DNA of 41,754 nt from Chryseobacterium gleum. GTDB lineage: Bacteria > Bacteroidota > Bacteroidia > Flavobacteriales_D > Crocinitomicaceae. Made by a program: the position numbers and the translations under genes. Location of the stretch: NCBI GenBank assembly GCA_945897755.1, contig CAMDGH010000012.1, forward strand, positions 1 to 41,754, written 5' to 3'. This document shows, in pieces, positions 10,481-18,108 of the stretch (within the stretch, counting starts at the first letter, position 1; the number at the start of each line of letters is the position of its first letter). The notes beneath the pieces were generated by a model. The model was not told the origin of the DNA. It did not search any database and saw nothing but the letters and a program-made list of their open reading frames with translations.

Positions 10481-11761
10481 ATGGCTTCTTCATCAGATAA
10501 AAGCAACAAGGCAATTCGGATACTAAGCATCTTTGAAGATGTAAATTCAATTATCGATAATATAAATAATAAATCAACTTTAAATTTAAAACTAGATGCA
10601 CGCTTGCCGATTGATTTGAGTGTTTCTGAAGAGGGTAAGCGTAAACGAAATCTTTTTTTATCCGAGGAAACAGGTATAAAACTAGATGTGCTTTCAGGAG
10701 AAAAACCCTTCTCTGATTTTAGCCAATTAGAAGGAAATATAGAAAATTACATTGGAATGACTTTAATTCCAACAGGGGTAATCGGTCCCTTGCGTGTTGT
10801 CGGCTCTGCTGCAAAAGGAGATTTTTATATCCCTCTTGCTACAAGCGAAGGTGTTTTGGTAGCTTCTTACCACAGAGGTGCAAAAGCGTGCTATCTTGCT
10901 GGAGGTGTAACTTCTATTTGCTTGGTTGAAGGAGTGCAACGAAGTCCTCTCTTTAAATTCAATAACATCTCCGAACTCGGATTATTTATTGTTTGGGTGC
11001 TTACGGAAATTGAAATGTTTAAAGCAATCACTGAAAAAACAAGTCGTTTTGCTAAGCTTTTTGATATGAAATCGAATATCGAAGGAAATCACCTTATTTT
11101 AACTTTTGAGTTCTTGACTGGTGATGCTGCGGGACAAAATATGGTTACTATTTGTACTGATGCAATTTGTCAATACATAGTCGAAAATGCACCCATAAAA
11201 CCAAAATTTTGGTTTGTAGAAGGAAATTATTCAGGGGATAAAAAAGCAACAGCACTTTCATTCTCTAATGTAAGAGGAAAAAAAGTAACTGCCGAAATTG
11301 TGCTATCAGAAAAAATAGTTAATGAAGTACTTAAATCTACTCCTAAAGCAATTGCAGAATACTGGAGGTCTTCGACCATTGGTGTTATTCAAAGTGGTGC
11401 TATTGGTGCTCAAGGACATTACGCTAATGGTCTGGCGGCTTTGTTTATTGCAACCGGGCAGGATGCTGCATGTGTTTCGGAAGCGGCCATTGGAATCACT
11501 CGAATGGAATTGAATGACGATGGCTCCTTATATGCGAGTGTCACTTTACCAAACTTAATTGTTGGAACTGTTGGGGGAGGAACTTCGCTTCCTACTCAAA
11601 AGGAATGCCTAGAGCTTATGGATTGTTATGGGGAAGGAAAATCTCGAAAATATGCTGAAATATGTGGTGCATTGGTTTTGGCTGGAGAACTCTCTATTGC
11701 TGCCGCCTTATCAGCTGGTCACTTTGCCTCTGCTCACAAAAAACATGGGAGAAAAAAATAA
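10481..11761 (+). CDS. Hydroxymethylglutaryl-CoA reductase-like protein (class I-like)
   Basis: ENYIGMTLIPTGVIGPLRV, LATSEGVLVASYHRGAKA, GNYSGDKKATA, TGQDAACVSEAAIGITRME, GTVGGGTSLPTQ, AGELSIAAALSAGHFASAHKKH align by eye with class I HMGR catalytic motifs (Glu, Lys, Asp, His conserved). Confidence 0.85.
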   Translation: MASSSDKSNKAIRILSIFEDVNSIIDNINNKSTLNLKLDARLPIDLSVSEEGKRKRNLFLSEETGIKLDVLSGEKPFSDFSQLEGNIENYIGMTLIPTGVIGPLRVVGSAAKGDFYIPLATSEGVLVASYHRGAKACYLAGGVTSICLVEGVQRSPLFKFNNISELGLFIVWVLTEIEMFKAITEKTSRFAKLFDMKSNIEGNHLILTFEFLTGDAAGQNMVTICTDAICQYIVENAPIKPKFWFVEGNYSGDKKATALSFSNVRGKKVTAEIVLSEKIVNEVLKSTPKAIAEYWRSSTIGVIQSGAIGAQGHYANGLAALFIATGQDAACVSEAAIGITRMELNDDGSLYASVTLPNLIVGTVGGGTSLPTQKECLELMDCYGEGKSRKYAEICGALVLAGELSIAAALSAGHFASAHKKHGRKK

Positions 11762-12733
11762 ATGGAGCATAATACCTCAATAAACGAGTTTAGTAAACCC
11801 GAAGAAAACAACGCTTCGCTATTAAAGCGATTTTATATCTATCAGAAAGAACGGTTCCCAATTATTGGTCACGGTATGCTGGTTGCTTCTTTCAGTTTTT
11901 CAGCAATTTCATATTCCCTTATTTGCAGGGGTGTTTCAGGTTTTGTGTCATGGAAAATTTACGCTGTGGGAATATTTACAACCATTTCGCTTTTTATGTT
12001 GGTCCGTATTTTCGATGAATTTAAAGATGCACAAGATGATGCTAAGTTTCGGAAAAATCTTCCTGTGCCAAGGGGATTAATTCGCCTAAAAGAATTGATG
12101 GTCATTGGAATTATATTAGCGGCTCTTCAGATTGCGGTAAATCTCTATTTCTTTCCAAAAATGCTTCTCATTTATGTTGTCATAATGGGGTATCTCTTGT
12201 TGATGACAAAAGAGTTTTTTATAGCGGATTGGCTTAAAAAACATCAGTTTTGGTATATTACTTCTCATATGTTCATTATCCCTTTAGTGGATGTCTATGC
12301 AAGTGGTTTGGATTGGCACTTGGCTGCTGCGGCTGCACCGAAAGGATTACTTTTTTTCTTTGTAGTTTCTTATATGAATGGAATTGTATTGGAAATTGGA
12401 AGGAAGATTCGTACTCCAGAAGATGAATCAGAAGGAGTTCTCACTTATACTGCTATGCTCGGAACGAATGCAGCACCTGTTGTCTGGATATTAGTGTTGT
12501 TTGTGACATACTGCTTAAGTATTGCAGCTGCTTATTATGCTGGTTATGGAACGGAATTGGTTGTCGTTCTTGGGGTGGTGTTTTTACTATGCTGTATTCC
12601 TGCATTGTTATTTATATCATATAAAACTAAAAAAACGGCTAAATTAATTGAAATTACAGCTGCCTTATGGACAGTCTCAATGTACTTAAGTTTAGGAGGT
12701 GTTCCCATGTTGAATCAATTAATGTTTAACTAA
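11762..12733 (+). CDS. UbiA-family integral-membrane prenyltransferase
   Basis: Multiple TM segments; RIFDEFKDAQDDAKFRKNLPVPRGLI matches the first UbiA Asp-rich motif, with EIGRKIRTPEDESEGVLTYT in the second-motif position. Start codon directly abuts the upstream stop. Confidence 0.8.
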   Translation: MEHNTSINEFSKPEENNASLLKRFYIYQKERFPIIGHGMLVASFSFSAISYSLICRGVSGFVSWKIYAVGIFTTISLFMLVRIFDEFKDAQDDAKFRKNLPVPRGLIRLKELMVIGIILAALQIAVNLYFFPKMLLIYVVIMGYLLLMTKEFFIADWLKKHQFWYITSHMFIIPLVDVYASGLDWHLAAAAAPKGLLFFFVVSYMNGIVLEIGRKIRTPEDESEGVLTYTAMLGTNAAPVVWILVLFVTYCLSIAAAYYAGYGTELVVVLGVVFLLCCIPALLFISYKTKKTAKLIEITAALWTVSMYLSLGGVPMLNQLMFN

Positions 12734-15346
12734 ATGAAATTTATTGCTGATTTAGAAGTAGATATAGCCGAAGGGTTTACAATTGGAGGTAAGGCACGTA
12801 ATTTATTCCGCCTGAACAAAAGTGGATTAGTTGTTCCAAAATGGATTGTAATTCCTCAGGAGACATTGACTGCAATTTTTCCTTCTGAAATTCAATTGAA
12901 TGAATATGATCAAATCATTCAATTTATTAATGCATTTGAAATTCCAGCTGTTTTTATTGAAGATGTAATCAGTCAGTTTTCAGACACGCTATTTTTTGCT
13001 GTTAGATCTTCTGCGCTAGATGAGGACGGGAATGATTTTTCTTTTGCGGGGCAATTTGAATCTCATTTGTTTGTTACAAAAGAAAATTTAGCGCTTAACA
13101 TCAAAAAAGTATGGTGTTCCGCTTTTTCGGAAAGGGTATTCCAGTACAGAAAAAACAATAAATTAAATCCTGTTTTTGGGATTGCGGTGATTGTTCAAGA
13201 AATGATCAATGCAGATGTAGCTGGGGTCGCTTTCGGAATGAATCCTGCGAATGGTGACCGAAAAGAGAAGGTGATTAGTGCAGTTTACGGGCTTGGCGAA
13301 GGCCTCGTCTCTGGTGAACTAGATTCGGATCATTTTACGGTTAAAAATGGTGTAGTTTCATCTCAATTGGCGCTTAAACAAGAACAAATTGTTTTTGATA
13401 ATTTGAATAAAACAGGAGTAATTAAAGTAGAAGTAGAAGAAAGTAAAAGATTACTTCCTTCACTTAATGAGGAGCAAATAAAAAAAATAGCAGATATACT
13501 TGATCTGTGCCATAAACAATATGGAAAACCTCAAGACATTGAATTTGCCATTTATGGTGGTAAGCTGTTTTTGTTACAAACGAGACCAATTACGAGTCTG
13601 CATAAAATAGCGGATAAGAATGGTGCTTATATTTTATGGGATAATAGTAATATTATTGAATCTTATCCTGGAGTGAGTTCGCCGCTTACTTTTTCCTTTA
13701 TTAGTAAATCATATGAAGGGGCTTACAAAATATTTTGTGAATTTATGGGGGTAAATAATAAGGTGATTCAAGCCAATGAACGCGTATTTGCAAATACCTT
13801 GGGTTTTATAAACGGACGTGTATTTTATAATTTAAAGACATGGTACCACATGCTAGCTATGCTGCCAGGGTACAGTATTAATGCACGCTTTATGGAAAAA
13901 ATGATGGGCGTAAAAGAACGCTTTGATATTCCTGAAAGTTATCATTTATCAAAGGGACTTGCTTGGTGGCGCATTATAAAGATGATTGTGAAAATGTATG
14001 CCCGTTTTTTATCGCTGCCTAAAAAAAGAAAAAAATTCATGAAATTACTCGATACAACAATTCATGAATTTAAAAATATCGAATACTCAGAAAAGGATGC
14101 TAATGAGTTGATGAACTTATATCTTGAATTTGAACGTAAATTATTGAACGAATGGAAAGCACCTCTTCTAAACGATTTTTTCGCAATGATTTGGTTCGGT
14201 ATGCTTCAAAAAAAATGCGAAAAGTATGGCTTGTCTTCTAATCCCAATATTCACAATGATTTACTTTGTGGAAGTAGCGATATTATTTCTACACAGCCCA
14301 TTCATAGAAGTATCGCATTGGCTGCACTGATTTCTAAAGACCCAATTTTAAAAGAGTTCTTTATTTCAGAAAATGAAAATGTGATTTGGAACATAATCTT
14401 GTCGGATAAAAAATACGCTGCGATTAAACAAGAGATTGACCGCTATATTTTTGATTTTGGTGAGCGTTGTGTAGGTGAGTTGAAGCTTGAAACCATTTCC
14501 TATACACAAGATCCTACTCTGTTTATCAAGATTCTTAAGTCGTATGTTGAAACGGGTATTACACTTGAAAAAACCGGTGGTAATATTGAATTGAAATTAA
14601 GAGGAGATGCTGAATTACAAGTCCGTAATGTACTTAAGAATAAGTTTCTAAAAAAAATGATATTAGGAAGAACCTTGCGTTTAACGAGGGAGCTAGTCAG
14701 TTCAAGGGAGAATTTAAGGTATGAAAGAACTAGGGCTTTTGGAATTGTGAGAACTCTTTTTACTCATATGGGGAAGCGATTTTATTCGGAAGGTATCCTG
14801 GGAAATGAGAGAGATGTTTTTTACTTAAGCAAAGATGAAATTTTCGCTTTTATTGAAGGAACTTCTATTTCTCAAGATGTGAAGGGATTGGTCGCGTTGC
14901 GAAAAAAAGAGTTTGATGGATTTAAAAAATTAAATCAACCCTCTGAGCGCTTTGCTTCCTATGGTGCTGTATATCATGCGAATGATTTTTATGGAACGGA
15001 TAAAATAGAACTCATTGAAGGCGACTTGAAAGGAATAGGATGTTGTCCAGGAATTGTTAGGGCTAAGGCAATGGTAGTACTAGACCCAAGTGAAGTTACC
15101 TCTTTAAATGGATGTATCCTTATTACTTCAAGTACTGATCCTGGTTGGGTTACACTATTTCCTAGTGCATCTGCTATTATTGTTGAGAGAGGTAGCTTAC
15201 TTAGTCATTCAGCGATTGTATCCAGAGAAATGGGAAAGCCTTGTATTGTGAGTGTAACAGGATTGTTGAAAAGAATAAAGTCCGGTGATGAAATTGAAAT
15301 GGACGGAAGTACGGGGCAAATTAAAATGATAACTCAAGCAGAATGA
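12734..15346 (+). CDS. PEP-synthase/rifampin-phosphotransferase-like dikinase (ATP-binding domain + central domain + C-terminal swivelling phosphohistidine domain)
   Basis: GGKARNLFRL, VRSSALDEDGNDFSFAGQFESHL, VIVQEMINADVAGVAFGMNP, DIEFAIYGGKLFLLQTRPIT (ATP-binding domain); ILWDNSNIIESYPGVSSPLTFSF; C-terminal ILITSSTDPGWVTLFPSASAIIVERGSLLSHSAIVSREMGKPCIVS, with candidate catalytic His at codon 15206-15208. No C-terminal PEP TIM-barrel. Confidence 0.85.
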   Translation: MKFIADLEVDIAEGFTIGGKARNLFRLNKSGLVVPKWIVIPQETLTAIFPSEIQLNEYDQIIQFINAFEIPAVFIEDVISQFSDTLFFAVRSSALDEDGNDFSFAGQFESHLFVTKENLALNIKKVWCSAFSERVFQYRKNNKLNPVFGIAVIVQEMINADVAGVAFGMNPANGDRKEKVISAVYGLGEGLVSGELDSDHFTVKNGVVSSQLALKQEQIVFDNLNKTGVIKVEVEESKRLLPSLNEEQIKKIADILDLCHKQYGKPQDIEFAIYGGKLFLLQTRPITSLHKIADKNGAYILWDNSNIIESYPGVSSPLTFSFISKSYEGAYKIFCEFMGVNNKVIQANERVFANTLGFINGRVFYNLKTWYHMLAMLPGYSINARFMEKMMGVKERFDIPESYHLSKGLAWWRIIKMIVKMYARFLSLPKKRKKFMKLLDTTIHEFKNIEYSEKDANELMNLYLEFERKLLNEWKAPLLNDFFAMIWFGMLQKKCEKYGLSSNPNIHNDLLCGSSDIISTQPIHRSIALAALISKDPILKEFFISENENVIWNIILSDKKYAAIKQEIDRYIFDFGERCVGELKLETISYTQDPTLFIKILKSYVETGITLEKTGGNIELKLRGDAELQVRNVLKNKFLKKMILGRTLRLTRELVSSRENLRYERTRAFGIVRTLFTHMGKRFYSEGILGNERDVFYLSKDEIFAFIEGTSISQDVKGLVALRKKEFDGFKKLNQPSERFASYGAVYHANDFYGTDKIELIEGDLKGIGCCPGIVRAKAMVVLDPSEVTSLNGCILITSSTDPGWVTLFPSASAIIVERGSLLSHSAIVSREMGKPCIVSVTGLLKRIKSGDEIEMDGSTGQIKMITQAE

Positions 15347-16443
15347 ACGATAAGCTAACCGAAAAAGTATCTTTTGATTTTATACGATATGCAAATTGTT
15401 GGGAAGATGCAGAATTGTTGTTGAAAGGATTGAATCCAGAACCAGGTAGTAAAATGCTTTCTATTGGATCGGCTGGTGATAACAGTTTTTCGATGCTCTA
15501 CTCTAATCCTATGATGGTTGTTGCTGTTGATGTAAATAAAACACAGTTGTACTTAATTGAATTAAAAAAAGCAGCTATTCAAACACTTTCTTACGATGAT
15601 TTACTGATATTTTTAGGGTTTAAAAATGTAGTAACGGAAAAAAGAATCATGTTTTTTAATCAAATTAAAGCGTTTTTGAGTTTAGAGGCCAAAGAATACT
15701 GGACTAGAAATTTGGAACAAATAAAAAAAGGAATTATAGATCAAGGTAAATTTGAACATTATTTTCAATTGTTTAGCAATAAGGTATTACCTTGGATACA
15801 TTCTAAAAAAAGAACAGAAGAATTACTTAGAGTGAAAAGTGCAGAAGATCAAAAGGTGTTTTATGATAAAAAATGGAATACATGGAGGTGGCGTCTTTTG
15901 TTTAAACTTTTTTTTAGTAAGTACGTGATGGGAAAATATGGACGTGATCCTGAATTTTTGAAAGAAGTGAATATTCCAGTTGGAGACTTTATTTTTAGAA
16001 AAGCGGAGGTTCATTTACAAAGTGTAAGCGCTCAAACTAATTTTATATTGCGGTATAATCTTACCGGTTCTTTTGGCAACTTACTTCCACACTATTTAAG
16101 GCCAGAGATTTATATAAAAGTGAAGGAAAACATCAATAAACTAGTTATAAAAGAAGGTTATGCTGAAGAAGCGATAAAGGAATATGGTGCTTTTAATTAC
16201 ATGAATCTTTCTAATATTTTTGAATATATGAATAATGAGTTGTTTAGCCAGACGGCGAATCAGTTGATAGAAGGCTTGTTGCCCAATGGTCTTATGTGTT
16301 ATTGGAATTTGATGGTGCCAAGACGAATATCCGCTATTTTTCCTGAACAAATGACTTTTCAAAAAGAACTTTCTAATACATTAAGTGAGTCGGATAATGG
16401 TTTTTTTTATAGTAAATGTATAATTGATCAAAAAAATGGATAA
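15343..16443 (+). CDS. DUF3419 / BtaA-like S-adenosylmethionine 3-amino-3-carboxypropyltransferase
   Basis: FDFIRYANCWEDAELLLKGLNPEPGSKMLSIGSAGDNSFSMLYSNPMMVVAVDVNKTQLYLIELKKAAI is the characteristic N-terminal SAM-binding region. ATGA overlap with the upstream gene. Confidence 0.8.
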   Translation: MNDKLTEKVSFDFIRYANCWEDAELLLKGLNPEPGSKMLSIGSAGDNSFSMLYSNPMMVVAVDVNKTQLYLIELKKAAIQTLSYDDLLIFLGFKNVVTEKRIMFFNQIKAFLSLEAKEYWTRNLEQIKKGIIDQGKFEHYFQLFSNKVLPWIHSKKRTEELLRVKSAEDQKVFYDKKWNTWRWRLLFKLFFSKYVMGKYGRDPEFLKEVNIPVGDFIFRKAEVHLQSVSAQTNFILRYNLTGSFGNLLPHYLRPEIYIKVKENINKLVIKEGYAEEAIKEYGAFNYMNLSNIFEYMNNELFSQTANQLIEGLLPNGLMCYWNLMVPRRISAIFPEQMTFQKELSNTLSESDNGFFYSKCIIDQKNG

Positions 16444-17104
16444 GGATTTTATTAATTCACTGATTTTAGCTGCTTTGTTTGCCGCTTTATTTACTCTGGC
16501 TGAATTAGCGTATCATCTCCTAAAAGTAAAAGTTGAACTTACACGCAAGTTTGTGCATGTGGGAACAGGTTTACTGACTTTCCTGTTTCCTAATATGATT
16601 GATAATCAATGGTTTGTTTTTTCTTTGTGTGCTGTTTTTGCGATTGTTCTTATGCTTAGTTTGAAGTTTAATCTGTTAAAATCGATCAATGCCATAGAAA
16701 GGGATTCTGTTGGAAGTATCGCTTATCCTATTTCAGTATATGGGTGTTATCTTGCTTACGATTTCTGTGATCATAACATCATCTATTTTTACCTTCCGAT
16801 TTTAATTCTTGCTATTTGTGATCCTATTGCAGCTTTATCTGGTAAAAAGTGGCCTTTGGGTAAATTTAAGGTCGGTAATGATTATAAAACAGTTGTAGGA
16901 TCAATGATGTTCTTTTTAAGTGCATCTGTCATTACTTCCTGTTTTTTGATGGATTACGATTCCGCTGGAAAAATATTTTTTATCGCTTTAAGTATTGCTT
17001 TTATTTCAACTATTTCCGAAGCTTTTAGTAAAAGGGGATATGATAATTTTTTTATACCCTTATCAGTATTGGTCAGTTTATTTATCATAGAACGGTTTTT
17101 TTAA
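16436..17104 (+). CDS. Phytol/dolichol/diacylglycerol kinase-like CTP-dependent membrane protein
   Basis: Multi-TM; ELTRKFVHVGTGLLTFLFP, RDSVGSIAYPISVY, DPIAALSGKKW, SEAFSKRGYDNFFIPL are polyprenol/phytol kinase family motifs. ATG at 16436 preferred over the TTG at 16424; overlaps the upstream stop. Confidence 0.75.
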   Translation: MDKDFINSLILAALFAALFTLAELAYHLLKVKVELTRKFVHVGTGLLTFLFPNMIDNQWFVFSLCAVFAIVLMLSLKFNLLKSINAIERDSVGSIAYPISVYGCYLAYDFCDHNIIYFYLPILILAICDPIAALSGKKWPLGKFKVGNDYKTVVGSMMFFLSASVITSCFLMDYDSAGKIFFIALSIAFISTISEAFSKRGYDNFFIPLSVLVSLFIIERFF

Positions 17105-18108
17105 TGGAAATAATTAAAATGCTTCCAGGCGATTCAAATTTTCATTTATTTGAATCTCTTCCAACTTTGCTGTATGGTGCAGATAATATGCCTCATAAAC
17201 AGTTAGGAGATCTTGATCAGGAGTTTTTACATGCATGCTATGTATTGGTCATCAACAATGAACCAAAAGCTAGATTGGCGGTTTATCATAATCCTAATTT
17301 GTATTTTAATGCTAAGAAAACAATTTGTATTGGGAATTATGAGTGCGTAGCGAACGATATCATTTCTGAGAAATTGATTTCTTTTTCATTAGAAGTTTCC
17401 AAAAGCCTAGGTGCTAATTTCATAGTAGGTCCAATGAATGGGTCTACCTGGAATTCTTATCGCTTTAGTAAACATAATGATTTCCCTAATTTTTTACTCG
17501 AGCCATTTCATCCTGTTTATTACAATGATCAATTTCTAAAAGCTGGTTTAATTCCAATTTCAAATTACATTTCAAGTATTGATCGAGGTGTAGCCCATAA
17601 TCCTATAAAGATGAATGGATTATACCTTAAGTTTCGTAGCCTAGGCGTGAAGATTAGATCGGTTGTGATGAGTGATTATGATAACGAGTTGAAAAAATTG
17701 TACCCCTTTATTTTGAAAATGTTTCAACATAATTTTTTATTTACTCCGATTTCTTGGGAAACATTTTCGAAAAAATATAAAGAAGCTGCAAGAATCATAA
17801 ATCCTGACTATTTTCTAATCGCTGAGGATAATGATGAAAATGTTATCGGATTTATTTTTTGTTACGATGATTTATTTAATCTAGAGGAAAAAAGCTTGGT
17901 TATTAAGACAATTGCTCGAGATCCTGCTAGACAATGGTCTGGATTAGCTCATTTATTGATTCTTAAGATACTTGATTTGATTAAATCTAAACAGTATGGT
18001 TCTGTAGTTCATGCTTTTATGAACGATAATGCTAAATCAACAAAGGTGTCAGATAAAATTTCAGGGAAGGTTTATAAAAATTATACACTTTATGGAATGG
18101 ACTTATGA
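17104..18108 (+). CDS. GNAT-like acyltransferase
   Basis: C-terminal VIKTIARDPARQWSGLAHLLILKILDLIKSKQYGSVVHAFMNDNAKS resembles a GNAT acyl-CoA site. TAATG overlap with the upstream gene. Confidence 0.6.
   Translation: MEIIKMLPGDSNFHLFESLPTLLYGADNMPHKQLGDLDQEFLHACYVLVINNEPKARLAVYHNPNLYFNAKKTICIGNYECVANDIISEKLISFSLEVSKSLGANFIVGPMNGSTWNSYRFSKHNDFPNFLLEPFHPVYYNDQFLKAGLIPISNYISSIDRGVAHNPIKMNGLYLKFRSLGVKIRSVVMSDYDNELKKLYPFILKMFQHNFLFTPISWETFSKKYKEAARIINPDYFLIAEDNDENVIGFIFCYDDLFNLEEKSLVIKTIARDPARQWSGLAHLLILKILDLIKSKQYGSVVHAFMNDNAKSTKVSDKISGKVYKNYTLYGMDL

Noticed and set aside
11322-12080. Short + strand ORFs 11322..11513 and 11865..12080
   Set aside because: Out-of-frame ORFs inside the HMGR and UbiA genes.
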